Origin: Tieghemostelium lacteum | Lineage: Eukaryota > Evosea > Eumycetozoa > Dictyosteliales > Raperosteliaceae | Assembly: GCA_001606155.1 (NCBI GenBank) | Contig: LODT01000035.1 | Location: 1,292,658-1,356,657, forward strand | Length of the DNA stretch: 64,000 bases | Direction: 5' to 3' | Shown here: positions 32,501 to 42,544 of the stretch, piece after piece | Layout of the letters: every line of letters begins with the position of its first letter | Position numbering within the stretch: the stretch's first letter is position 1 | Program-made: the position numbers and the translations under genes | The notes under the pieces: generated by a model | Database searches by the model: none | What the model was told of the DNA's origin: nothing | The model's input: the letters and a program-made list of their open reading frames with translations, nothing else

Positions 32501-33473
32501 TTATTCATCATCACTTATAATTTTTCTATTTGATTTTGTTGTTTTTTTCTTTGTCATTACAGGTTCATCAATTAGTTCTATATCTTCGTCTGCTATTATA
32601 CTTTTCTGTGGTTGTAATTGTGGTTTTTGTTTTTTTTGTTGCTGTTCTTGTTGTTCTTCTTCTCGTTCTTGTTGATTCACTGTGTCTGTTAAATTTGATC
32701 CTGAATCTACAGTCATACCTGAATAATCTTCTTCTTCTTCTTCATCTTCTGCATCTTGAGAAGTCCACCAAGAAATCATACCAAGACCAGGATCTCTCAT
32801 TGAGACCTTTAAGATCATCGGTGATTTTGTTTGTTTTGCTAAATCTTTAATATAGTCTTCACGTTGTTTATGTTCTTGTAGAGTTCTAGAATCCATCAAA
32901 TCGGTATTTACATTTTTAGGTCTAGGAGGTGGTTGTGAAACCTCAGGATTAAATTCAACAGTGTCCACTTTGAATCTAACTTTTCCACCCTTTTCAAAAT
33001 AGAGTGAATTCTCACCGTATACCCAAAACCACAGTTTCTCTTTCTCATCAAAATAACTAGGTGTTGGTAAATCAATAGATAGTACGAATATCTCATCATA
33101 GAAACCCAATGTCAATTGAAGTTGTTCTGATGTACAACTTTTAATATAACCTTCAATTACCTCTCCTTTAAATGGTTTAAAAACAACCATTGAAAATTTA
33201 ACCAAAACATGTGCTCCTCCATCTCCAGAGTAAACATATGCGTCACCTGTACCTAAAATTTCATATAAAGCTATAAATAATCCGCCACCTAAAACAATCT
33301 AAAATAATCATAACTTTTTATATTAAAAAAACTATACTAATTCAAATACCTAATACATCTCTTACCTTATTTGTATATTTTTTTTCAATTTCATCCTCAA
33401 TAGTTTGTATTTCATTGTTAAATTGACTTGGAGGAACTCTAATTTTATCCTCGATTGTTATTAGGTGAAACAT
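32501..33473 (-). CDS. RNA polymerase III subunit RPC8 (RPC25/POLR3H)
   Basis: Exons 33473-33366 and 33298-32501 join in phase 0 to give 301 residues. The N-terminal SHS2-like domain (FHLITIEDKIRVPPSQF ... IVLGGGLFIALYEI) is followed by the OB-fold part (VVFKPFKGEVIEGYIKSC). It forms a stalk with RPC9 and serves Pol III initiation. The conserved end motif LGMISWWTSQ is present near residue 245. After it comes an extra acidic and Gln/Lys-rich tail of roughly 80 residues that usual family members (about 200-230 residues) lack. The tail ends in a basic KKKTTKSNRK stretch. It looks like dictyostelid low-complexity growth. Confidence 0.93.
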
Positions 33474-33557
33474 TCATGAAAAAACTGTGAAAATAAAATT
33501 CAAAAAATTTTATCAAAAAGGCATTTAAAATTTGTCCCATTCTAACAAGAACAAAAA

Positions 33558-33947
33558 TTAAATGGTTTCTGGCCCAACAGTGTGAATTAGTTGTAGAAGA
33601 GATGAACATCTACTTGTGCATTTATAACAATGTATACCTCCATTTGAGGAGGGAAACTTAGATTTTTGGTCCGTAATACCTAGTTTTTGTAAAATTGGAT
33701 TTGTCATCTTTACAACATGATGGAGTCTGCAAATGTTTACTGATTCATTCTCATACTTTATTTTAAATCTCTCAAGTGGCTTAGTATTTATACTACTACA
33801 TGTGCCGTTAGCATATAGGGAACATAGTTTTGCTTGAGTTGTACTCTCCTGTTTTACCTTTATCTCTCTTAAGTCAGCAATTGCTTTAATACTTTTAAGG
33901 TATGCTGATGAATTTGGTGTTGGTTTATTGGATACTAACTCTGCCAT
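33558..33947 (-). CDS. Small Cys-containing hypothetical protein
   Basis: The ORF has 129 residues and no recognised family. Cysteines and histidines are spaced in groups (KLCSLYANGTC, ICRLHHVV, HCYKCTSRC), which may bind zinc. The frame stays open upstream of the first ATG to about 34210 with Asn-rich, coding-looking sequence, and an AG acceptor lies at 34203-34202. The real protein may therefore begin in an upstream exon I cannot place. It lies between RPC8 and an LRR scrap on the other strand. It may itself be a remnant. Confidence 0.4.
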   Translation of the reverse strand: MAELVSNKPTPNSSAYLKSIKAIADLREIKVKQESTTQAKLCSLYANGTCSSINTKPLERFKIKYENESVNICRLHHVVKMTNPILQKLGITDQKSKFPSSNGGIHCYKCTSRCSSLLQLIHTVGPETI

Positions 33948-34263
33948 AGTTGGAAGGTTTTTAATTGATTCTATTGAATCATTTAGTATAGATAATGAAG
34001 TGTTTGAGGGTGTTGATGGAGTGCTTAAAATTATGTTTAAAATTATGTTATTATTTGTGTCCGAACAATGCGAGTAAATATTGCCATAATTATTGTTATT
34101 GCGGTGGGTATTGCAATTATTGTCGTTGTCTTCATGTTGAGGGAAGAATATTCGTTTTACGTAATTATTGTATATGTTTGAACAATTACGTATGTGGGTT
34201 ACTAAATTTTTGTTTCATCACAAACAATGCTAATCTCTTTCATTATCTACTGTCTCTCGATAG

Positions 34264-34433
34264 ATGATAATTGTTATGTCATTCCATTTGATGAGACTTC
34301 AATGATGTCCATGTCTGGTCTACTATTTAATCTCAAAGAATTAGATCTCTCAAATATTGCTGTTCAAAAGAGAAATATTCCTTGTCTCATTAAAGCAATT
34401 CCCACCCTTAATACTCTAGCTCTACTCAACTGA
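34264..34433 (+). pseudogene. Leucine-rich-repeat gene scrap
   Basis: An open stretch of about 56 codons follows an acceptor-like CGATAG and ends in TGA. It contains LLFNLKELDLSNIAVQ and a following IPTLNTLAL, which read as a leucine-rich repeat unit and a half. No exon to join upstream is visible. It is best explained as the last piece of a lost LRR gene, though a chance match cannot be excluded. Confidence 0.35.
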
Positions 34434-34564
34434 AAACTCACCAAACAAGAAAATATGATTGTGGTATTACTTATCCTCATGTTCAATTTTATTAAACAAT
34501 ACATCTTAACCAATAACACTGTTTCAACATCTTATTTTTTATACCATGCATTTTTATCTTTTAT

Positions 34565-36613
34565 TTAGATACAAAATCTTTTTATTAAATCAAGATTACT
34601 ATCTTTTGGATATGTAATAGGTCCAATAGTTGTAGCTTCAGTATTTCTATTGTATATACAAACTAAATATCTAAGAAAGAGTTTAATACTCTCTATATCC
34701 AGATTTATCATTCTTGATAACTCCTCAAAGAAGTTATATAATTCATCATCTTCGCAATAAGAATCAAAAGTAAGAGTTTTGTTTCCTATTTGAAAAATAT
34801 AATAAAATGTATCATTTTCAGTAGATTTATGATACGATCCTTCTTCTCTAAATAAAAACTTGAATTCAAATTGATTGAAGTCCCTATCCATAAATGTACC
34901 AACCATATACAATTTATATTGTGTATTTACACCTTCATCACAATTTAAATAATTAGATGTAATTTTATAATAGTGATTTCTATAGACTATAGAATCAACC
35001 AAGAATTGTAAATCCTGATTATTGAATGTTTCAATTCTTCTAAATTGAATAATTTCTTTATACCTATTAATTAAATCAACAATTACATTTTGATCATGAT
35101 GTTGTTGGAGGTGTGATTTAATTGACAAGAGTAAATTATTGGGTTTTTGCTCTTTCATGTACCTATGAATGAATAATTGCTTCCATGATGTAATTAGAAG
35201 GTGATCTGAGAGATAATTAATATAATATCTCTTCTGATTGTATATTTGTACAATTTTTTGTTCGTTTGGATAATGTGGGATTTCAAATAATTTGGAATTG
35301 AGAAGAGAATGATTTTGGGAATTGGAATGTCTAAGTGATGGCCACATTTGGTGTGAAAATGATCTCCAAACTTCATCATTCTGCATTATTAAGTTCCATC
35401 TTTTACACACCAATGAAATATTCATTATTGTTTTCCCAATTGAAGAAAACAATTGCATGTTGATAATTATTGATTTCATTACAAATGGAGGAAATTGTGA
35501 TTCATCAGAAATGGCTTGTTGTGAAATTGTAGAACAAGGAATTTGGTAATAGATTGGATCTTGGTGGTTCATTTGTTCTTCCTTTGATCTTTTTGGTATA
35601 AAATCAAATTCAGGAAAATAAAAATATTCTCCCTTGAAATTGTAATTGGGAATCAATGTTTTCAACAATGATTTTACTTCTTCAATTTTTAGAAGATCTA
35701 CTTGACCACAAGTTAATTCTTCTCTTACTCTCTCTAAAAATACACTCTTGAATTGAGTAGTATCCTCTTCATAACGAGAGAAATAGTAAGCAGTGGTACC
35801 AATGAGAAGTGAATTTTCCTGAGAGTATATATATCTATCAGAATGACCACCTGTAAGATGAGTATAGAGTTTCAAATTGATTCTTAGTGGATTTCCTTTG
35901 ATATCTCTAATTGTACCTTTAATATAACTGTATTTCATATCTCTTCTCATTTCAATTATATGATTTAATTGAACCAAATGGAATTCAATGGATTGGAAGA
36001 AGAATAATAGAGTTGGATTGTATTGAAATTCTTGTTGATATTTTACTGAATTGAGAGGTTCAAAGTTTTGGTACATTTGTAACTTTTTCAAAAGAAATAG
36101 ATTGTAAAAAACTGTTGAGACATCGGGTCTAGAACTTAAAGGCTCAATCATAGGCCACCAATGTTCACATTTACGTGAAACTAGAGAAAATGGATCATTT
36201 TCATCACTAATAATATCATTAGATATATTATAGAGAATAGTATCCTTTTTCAACAATTGAAAGAGATAATCTTTCCAATTGTTTGATACCAATGAGAATG
36301 GATTGTTTACAAGTTGTTGAAGATTTTTTCTTGAACTACACCAATTTAAACTATAATCGTTATCTCTATCTTCATCAAATGTAATGGTTGTATTAAGATC
36401 AAGTTGATAAATTTCTTTTGATTTTGAGATATCAATATTATAGAGTTGTAATATTGGCCATCTTGTTAAAACTAATTCTTTCCAAAACTGCTCATCTTGG
36501 TGGTTTTTAACTATATTTCTCCATACTTTTGAAACTAATGTCAAGGTCAATAAAATATTTTTATCTTTTATCAAATGCTTTAACAAAAATAAAATGATAT
36601 TAATATTATACAT
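34565..36613 (-). CDS. F-box protein with two F-box-like motifs
   Basis: The product has 682 residues in one exon. An F-box-like motif opens the protein (ILLTLTLVSKVWRNIVKNHQ followed by DEQFWKELVLTRWP). A second lies near residues 395-430 (TIMNISLVCKRWNLIMQNDE followed by VWRSFSHQMWPSL). Each half continues with similar helical and beta segments, including NNWKDYLFQLLKK versus ITSWKQLFIHRYMKEQ, so the protein looks like an internal duplication. F-box proteins recruit substrates to SCF ubiquitin ligases; targets cannot be told. The first ATG is at 36613. There is no recognisable C-terminal substrate domain such as WD or LRR. Confidence 0.75.
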   Translation of the reverse strand: MYNINIILFLLKHLIKDKNILLTLTLVSKVWRNIVKNHQDEQFWKELVLTRWPILQLYNIDISKSKEIYQLDLNTTITFDEDRDNDYSLNWCSSRKNLQQLVNNPFSLVSNNWKDYLFQLLKKDTILYNISNDIISDENDPFSLVSRKCEHWWPMIEPLSSRPDVSTVFYNLFLLKKLQMYQNFEPLNSVKYQQEFQYNPTLLFFFQSIEFHLVQLNHIIEMRRDMKYSYIKGTIRDIKGNPLRINLKLYTHLTGGHSDRYIYSQENSLLIGTTAYYFSRYEEDTTQFKSVFLERVREELTCGQVDLLKIEEVKSLLKTLIPNYNFKGEYFYFPEFDFIPKRSKEEQMNHQDPIYYQIPCSTISQQAISDESQFPPFVMKSIIINMQLFSSIGKTIMNISLVCKRWNLIMQNDEVWRSFSHQMWPSLRHSNSQNHSLLNSKLFEIPHYPNEQKIVQIYNQKRYYINYLSDHLLITSWKQLFIHRYMKEQKPNNLLLSIKSHLQQHHDQNVIVDLINRYKEIIQFRRIETFNNQDLQFLVDSIVYRNHYYKITSNYLNCDEGVNTQYKLYMVGTFMDRDFNQFEFKFLFREEGSYHKSTENDTFYYIFQIGNKTLTFDSYCEDDELYNFFEELSRMINLDIESIKLFLRYLVCIYNRNTEATTIGPITYPKDSNLDLIKRFCI

Positions 36614-36967
36614 TGAAATATGTAAAGTTTTAATGTTTAAACATGTTAAAAATTATTTTTTATAAGCCATTCTTTCTAAGAAATTAAAAACTTTGCAGAG
36701 AAAAGAAATCAAAAATAATTGCATATTAATTTATAAAAATTTAATTTTTAAAGAAGTTAGTTAAATATTTAAGAAAGGGTTCATGCACTTTGATCAAGGT
36801 TCACCATGTTTGACAGAATTCTGTGAGATGAATTGTTCTTCTCCATAAGTTGGAGATTTTGGATCTGGAAACAAATCATCATTTTTAGAGAATTTGAGAA
36901 TAATCTAAAAAATACTTGTTTATTTGTCCACTCTTTATATCAGTTGAATACTAACTATTATGTAATT
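36614..36967. other. Spacer with an orphan C-terminal exon-like stretch
   Basis: This spacer lies between the F-box gene start and the acyltransferase stop. On the minus strand, after TTTTTTAG, positions 36904-36794 form 36 sense codons and a TGA (ILKFSKNDDLFPDPKSPTYG and on) with a coding look. No donor in the preceding acyltransferase 3' end fits well. It may be an alternative last exon or a leftover of another gene. The remainder is AT-rich promoter-like DNA. Confidence 0.4.
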
Positions 36968-38353
36968 TTATTTTTTTTTAGGTTTATCCATATCTTCGGT
37001 TGTGAATAACTTTGTTGATTTTCCATATTCTTTAACTAAAGGTACACAATCAGGTGGAACTGAAATTGGTATTGTGAATATCTTTTTAGAATCCTCTATA
37101 TCAAAAGCGATGGTATTTACACCATATTGTGCAATATTTACTGATTTCACTGATATTGGTGTGCAAGTATCAAATTTAATGGAATCATAATCAAATGTTG
37201 CCCAATTGGTTATACGTGATGATGTAAATGATGTTTTACCGAGATAGTTTAATGTTTCTTCATTATTATCATACATGTACCTATACCACGACAAAGTATT
37301 TCTAAAATGATCAAATTTAATATCTTCTACACTTTTTCTATTAACTAATGCCAATTGAAGAATAGATTGATTTCTAATTTCACCAACTGACATTTCCATT
37401 CTACATTGGTGAACAAGGTTACCAATAATCTCTTCACCAAGTTTAGCAAATTTTCTTATATTATTTGCATACCTCAGAGTAAAAATTTCTTCATCCGATA
37501 GATAACTAGTCATAGTATACACTTTAAATAATACACCAGAGAGAATATCATTAGTTGACAAATACTCTACAACTTGTGATTTGATTTTTGAAATTTCATC
37601 TAAATCAAATTTTAGTTTAATTAGAGAATTTAATGAAAATGGGTGAGGTTTGTCATCTGATGCAAGGTTCTCTATCAATGGTGTATATGTGAATCCTGGA
37701 ACTCTATCACCGTATTGCCGAGCTTCAGTTATATTCTTGAATGTGAATTCCTTGTTTTCCATAGGTAAACTATTAACCACTGCAGGTCTAGGTAAATTAA
37801 TTTTATCTTTACCTACAGTATACAATTGTGATATATATTTTAAATAATAAAATACACTAGCTTGATCAAATAATGAATGATTCATACTATATCCCAATAC
37901 AAAACCATCATCAGATAGAATAGTTAACTTCAAAACACCCATTGGCAAATTTGTTAAATCTGGTGCAAAACCAGATAATTGACTTGGACCAACAGTTTTA
38001 CTCGTAGGCAACAGTTGATCAAATGAAATGTTATTCATATTCATAATTGAATCTGATATTTTTTCAATTTCTAGATGACATTGTTCTACATTGTTTGTAG
38101 GTGGATAACTAGCATTAAAACAACCATTAGAATCTCTATAGAATGTTGATAATATAAAATCAAATACCAAAAATGATTCACTCATTGCATTAATGAATCT
38201 ATCCAAATCTATTTGGCCTTTGAAATATAGAGCACCTCGGGTATAAATTGCACAAGCAAAGTACTCTAACGGATCTATCCTCTTATTCCATCCCATAGTA
38301 GCCGGAAAAAACCTGACTGACATCCTTTCCTTATCATAAAAATATTCGTGCAT
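36968..38353 (-). CDS. BAHD-type (transferase family) acyl-CoA acyltransferase
   Basis: The protein has 461 residues if the ATG at 38353 is used; that ATG directly follows a TTGCAG, so an upstream non-coding or short exon is possible. The catalytic HxxxD motif is MNHSLFDQAS near residue 160. A degenerate counterpart of the DFGWG structural motif lies in FDYDSIKFDTCTP. The two-lobe layout and length (430-470) fit the BAHD family, best known in plants and fungi, which moves acyl groups from CoA thioesters to alcohols or amines. Dictyostelids make many polyketide and acylated metabolites, so a secondary-metabolite role is a reasonable inference. The substrate is unknown. Confidence 0.75.
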   Translation of the reverse strand: MHEYFYDKERMSVRFFPATMGWNKRIDPLEYFACAIYTRGALYFKGQIDLDRFINAMSESFLVFDFILSTFYRDSNGCFNASYPPTNNVEQCHLEIEKISDSIMNMNNISFDQLLPTSKTVGPSQLSGFAPDLTNLPMGVLKLTILSDDGFVLGYSMNHSLFDQASVFYYLKYISQLYTVGKDKINLPRPAVVNSLPMENKEFTFKNITEARQYGDRVPGFTYTPLIENLASDDKPHPFSLNSLIKLKFDLDEISKIKSQVVEYLSTNDILSGVLFKVYTMTSYLSDEEIFTLRYANNIRKFAKLGEEIIGNLVHQCRMEMSVGEIRNQSILQLALVNRKSVEDIKFDHFRNTLSWYRYMYDNNEETLNYLGKTSFTSSRITNWATFDYDSIKFDTCTPISVKSVNIAQYGVNTIAFDIEDSKKIFTIPISVPPDCVPLVKEYGKSTKLFTTEDMDKPKKK

Positions 38354-38484
38354 TCTGCAATCCAACAGTCAATTAAACAGACAAATGTACACAAAAAATC
38401 TTAAAAAACGGCTTTTAAACCAAAAATTGGGTTCAGGGAAAATCTTCAGAAATAAGATTTGATAGATATTTTAACAAACTATTA

Positions 38485-41232
38485 TTATTTATTAAAATAA
38501 TAATATTTATTGGGATATAGTTTCATTTTTAATTTTGATGCCTTTGAGAAATTGAAATCGTCCATTGTGAAATTTAGTTTGGTAATGGAACGATTTTTAA
38601 GAATGAGGGGGTTGACAGACTTGAGAATAGATTGACGAGAGAATATAGAATTGGAGATATCCAGTGTGGTAATAGACTGATTCTTTTGTAGAAATTTAAT
38701 AAAAGATTTCTTTAGTGATGTTGAACATAAATGTAAAATTCTAACTGAAGATTGATCTTGGTTCTCTGCAAGATAGTTGAGAACTGGGTCGATATCAATA
38801 TTCAATCCCAGGTCAAGTTCAGTTAGAGTGTGGTTATGTGAAAGTAACTGGGCAATGCATTTTGCCTCTTTGATTTCAATTTGAGTGGCATAGAGATTCA
38901 GTACCTTTAATGTCTTGTTAGAATGAAGTGAATTACAAATCTTTTCTATACCATCTTTAATGAAATTGAATCCCAAATTCAAGTTCTCCAAAGTCTGGTT
39001 ATTCTCTAGAAATTTTGATACCTCAATGGCAGATTCTATACGTAGTCTGTTAATGGATATATTCAAATACTTTAGTATAGATCTAGCAGTATTGGACTTA
39101 TTCAATGACTGAATAATAGGTTTGAATTTTGGATCGCTTAATCTTAGATTACTGAGATCCAAACTAGTCAAACTATAATTACTAATCGATATAAAATCCA
39201 TTTGTTGGAATATATTAGCTTCTGGAAATGGATAATTATTTGATATTATTAATGATTTAATATTACTAATATTATTATTATTGTTGTTACTATATAATTT
39301 AAATAAAAGAGGGAATAGATTGATATTGGCATTGGTTGGGCAAGTTCCAGAGAGATTTAGAAATTCAATAGACTTGTTTTGGGATAGACTGTGAAAGATT
39401 AGTGATGAACTATTGGAGATATTGTTAAATGAATTCTTACTGATATCCAGGTATTTAAGTGTACTGTTACCCTTGAGAAACTGTTGAAATGATTCAATAG
39501 ATTGTTGACTATCAAATAATGCGCATTCAGAGAGATTCAAACTGGTAAGTGTTCTATTGAATTTAGATAGACTCAAAAGCACCATGGGCAAACCTTCCAT
39601 ATTATTATTGTATATCAAAGTATGTAAAGTCTGATTAGACTTCAAATACAAACTAAAATGTTCAGCAGCCTCTTCTGACAGATTCATTCCACCCAAATCA
39701 ATATAATACAACTGATGTACCATCAATTGCTGACAATGATAACTACTAGCCAATTGTAAAGGTATATTTAAATTCAATTGAGAATTTATCCTAGAATACA
39801 GTACACCACCAGTCCGTAACTTCTGGTTAAATGTGCACTTATTCATCTGCAGTATTCTCAATGAAGTGTTACTAGATAACGCTCTATAAAACTCTTCTAA
39901 TTCCTCTAGAATTACTTCATCTTGATGTTGAAATGTTGTCGTTCTAATCATATTCAACTGACTGAATTGTTCATTCATTTTCAATTTCTCAGTCAATACC
40001 ACCAATAATTCTGGAGATATATAATTATCACCTAAATCCAGTGAAGGATCATGTGGTAGTTTTGAAAATATCTCTAAAAATTGTTTTGATAAACTACTAT
40101 TACTATTACTATTACTATTACTATTACTATTACTATTACTATTACTATTACTATTACTATTACTATTACTATTACTATTACTACTAGATATACTACTATT
40201 ATTATTACTATTAATTGATATGATTTGGTTCTGAATTTCACTGTAGAAAGGTTTAAAAAAATTATTTACAAATTTTAATTTGGAAACTCTTTTGTAGTGT
40301 TTTTGGTACCATTGAATGGCATGTTGTGACTGTGACTCATTAATTCCAATAATGAGAATGAAACCTTTCATTGATTCAATTACCTTACAGAAATGTTTAG
40401 AAACAGTCAATAATTCAATATAATCTAAACTAGGTAACAGTAAATCCATTGCACTATATAAAACATCTTCTAATAAATGTTGTGGTAATGATGTTATATT
40501 ATTATTATTATTAAGTTGTGAATTTGGTGATATAGGTGGTTGATTATGTACAAATGAAATTAAATTAAAATTATTATATATTGAACTACTTCTACTGTGT
40601 CTTGGACTTTTTTGTGTACTTTTGGGACTAGTTGAAAATAATGTTTTCAATCCCAAATAAGAATGTGATCGGGGTGATTCTTCACCATTTGGACTATTTA
40701 TAGATAAACTACCTGCACTATTTAAACTACTATTATTATTACTATTATTACTAGATAATAACTTTAAATTTAATTTTGGAACTATTATTTGTTGTTGTTG
40801 TTGTTGTTGTTGTTGTTGATTATTACTATTATTATTATTATTGTTATTTGAATCATTTGATTCTTTTGTGGGATCTTCTATATTTAAAATTGGTATTATT
40901 GGTTCTATTATGGATGGAGGCGGTGGTGATGTTGATGTTATTGGTTTATTTTTAGGTGGAGAAGGTGTAATGCATCCTGAATTTGTACTATTTGATAAAT
41001 TATTGGTTTCGATTGGTAATATAGATATTGTATATAAGGAATTTGATGATGATGTTTTACTCTGGAATGATGATGTTTCAGTTTCTTGTTTATTTGCAGA
41101 TCTAGGTGTGCAAATTACTTTTTGAGTTCCTGTTGATGTTGATGATGATGTTGTAGGAGATGTTGAAGATGATCCCGACTGACGTGATTTCGATTTTTTC
41201 CAAAACCTAAATTTGGATAAAAATATATACAT
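38485..41232 (-). CDS. Leucine-rich-repeat protein, ribonuclease-inhibitor type
   Basis: The product has 915 residues in one exon. The first 230 residues are Ser/Thr/Asn/Gln-rich and low in complexity. Around residue 245 an F-box-like helix set appears (LPQHLLEDVLYSAMDLLLPS then LLTVSKHFCKV). A run of alternating Ser-Asn interrupts residues 355-380. From about 400 to 890 there are at least ten LRRs of about 28 residues, for example LKYLDISKNSFNN, LTSLDLSNLRLSD, LENLNLGFNFIKDGIEKICN and LTELDLGLNIDID. Such proteins serve as binding scaffolds; the partner is unknown. It heads a minus-strand series with the acyltransferase and F-box genes, each apparently with its own promoter. Confidence 0.8.
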   Translation of the reverse strand: MYIFLSKFRFWKKSKSRQSGSSSTSPTTSSSTSTGTQKVICTPRSANKQETETSSFQSKTSSSNSLYTISILPIETNNLSNSTNSGCITPSPPKNKPITSTSPPPPSIIEPIIPILNIEDPTKESNDSNNNNNNNSNNQQQQQQQQQQIIVPKLNLKLLSSNNSNNNSSLNSAGSLSINSPNGEESPRSHSYLGLKTLFSTSPKSTQKSPRHSRSSSIYNNFNLISFVHNQPPISPNSQLNNNNNITSLPQHLLEDVLYSAMDLLLPSLDYIELLTVSKHFCKVIESMKGFILIIGINESQSQHAIQWYQKHYKRVSKLKFVNNFFKPFYSEIQNQIISINSNNNSSISSSNSNSNSNSNSNSNSNSNSNSNSNSNSNSSLSKQFLEIFSKLPHDPSLDLGDNYISPELLVVLTEKLKMNEQFSQLNMIRTTTFQHQDEVILEELEEFYRALSSNTSLRILQMNKCTFNQKLRTGGVLYSRINSQLNLNIPLQLASSYHCQQLMVHQLYYIDLGGMNLSEEAAEHFSLYLKSNQTLHTLIYNNNMEGLPMVLLSLSKFNRTLTSLNLSECALFDSQQSIESFQQFLKGNSTLKYLDISKNSFNNISNSSSLIFHSLSQNKSIEFLNLSGTCPTNANINLFPLLFKLYSNNNNNNISNIKSLIISNNYPFPEANIFQQMDFISISNYSLTSLDLSNLRLSDPKFKPIIQSLNKSNTARSILKYLNISINRLRIESAIEVSKFLENNQTLENLNLGFNFIKDGIEKICNSLHSNKTLKVLNLYATQIEIKEAKCIAQLLSHNHTLTELDLGLNIDIDPVLNYLAENQDQSSVRILHLCSTSLKKSFIKFLQKNQSITTLDISNSIFSRQSILKSVNPLILKNRSITKLNFTMDDFNFSKASKLKMKLYPNKYYYFNK
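40095..40182 (-). repeat. Hexanucleotide (AGTAAT)n run coding Ser-Asn dipeptides
   Basis: About fourteen near-perfect six-base units (ACTATT on the plus strand) code alternating Ser-Asn inside the LRR protein. The unit is a multiple of three, so length changes keep frame. It is likely a slippage hot spot between strains. Confidence 0.9.
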
Positions 41233-42544
41233 GTTTCCGATGGTGTTTTTGATTTTATATATTTTGCAATGAAAAGGTGGGGGTGGTTTACTATATATGA
41301 TTATTATTTATAATTACGATTGAGTTATAGGTTACTATTACTACTACTTTTTTTATTATATTAATCTAAGTAGAACGATAATTATTGATGAATAGGGGAA
41401 TTAATAAATAATGTGGTTTTTTTTTTAATTAATTTGTTGTTGTTGGTTTAGTTGGTTGTTTAGTTTTGATGTTTCTTGGCTTAAGAGTTTCTTTAGCAAC
41501 AACAAGAACAAGAAGAACAACAGGCAAAGAGAAAGATAAAGGTTGTGTTTTTAGTTTTTTGAATTAAAAATACAATTCACCACTCTGAATGAGATAGATA
41601 TAAAAATACAAAAAATAGGATGGGTGTGTGTGTGTTGATGTGTTTAATTTCACAAACACACCCCTATCTTCCACTGCACTGTGAGTGTGTGTGTGTGTTA
41701 TTAGTTAAAAAAAAAAAAAGGTGATGGGTTTATGCAAAAAATTGTGAGATTAGTGTAGGGTGTATCTAAGATATATGTAAATTCATATAATATAATTGAT
41801 ATATGGGTTATGTGATTTTAAATAATAATTGTTTAGAATATTAATGATAATAAAAAAAAATACAAAATGTATTATCTTGTGTGTTCCGATTTATCAAGTT
41901 TAAAAAAAAGTTTAAGTGTAGTGTGAATTTACAGTTCACAAAACAAATGTACAAATAAAGATATATAAACAGTGTAAATATGTTTTAGAGATCATTTAAC
42001 CACCCTTTTTTTGTTATTATCTAGAAAAAAAAAAAAAACAAGAGCGAGTACTTTTCATTTGAAAACAAAAAATATCACATTAATAGAATTGTGTAAATTT
42101 GTATATGTACCCTTTTTTGTATTTGTATTTGGTAAAATAAATAATATATGCTTTATGTGTCTTTATGGATTAAATGTATTATAGGGTTGTTGGTTGTTGG
42201 GTGATTATGAAAAAAATGATGAACTTAACAGCTAGTACAAACCTCTCCAATTTTGGTATTTTTAATTTCAAGATTTTCATCTATATAGGCTTTTTATCTT
42301 TTGTTTTTAATAGTGAAATGTAGCTATTTATAATAACATATTTATTGGGGGACAGTTAACAAATACAAAAAATTTTTGTAAATTTGCATTGGTAGAGTTT
42401 CAAAAAGGTAATGAAAAAAATTCAAACAAAATTTTTGAATCAAAATATCTAACTTGGAGATGATTGATTTATTTTATCAGATCATAAAAAAAAAAAAAAA
42501 ATTTTTAAAATTTAATTTAATTTTTTGTAAGATATTTTGACCTC
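41233..42544. other. 1.3 kb spacer: LRR gene promoter and kinase 3' flank
   Basis: There is no gene of coding character on either strand. The side near 41233 holds the LRR gene promoter on the minus strand. A GTGT-rich tract lies at about 41625-41700, with two (TG)n runs around a CACAAACACACC segment that could pair with them. A and T runs occur at 41707-41718, 42023-42039 and 42483-42501. I see no tRNA, snRNA or element ends. Confidence 0.45.

Noticed and set aside
33995-34267. Cys/Tyr-rich plus-strand frame resembling a metallothionein-like peptide
   Set aside because: The Cys and Tyr codons are complements of Asn/His-rich codons in the open minus-strand frame. Composition alone explains it.
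40095-40182. CRISPR-like or satellite array
   Set aside because: The six-base unit lies in frame inside an LRR gene and codes Ser-Asn; it is ordinary coding microsatellite.
41625-41700. Telomere-like or Z-DNA-forming element in the TG-rich tract
   Set aside because: The TG runs are short and interrupted, and no further feature supports a special role.
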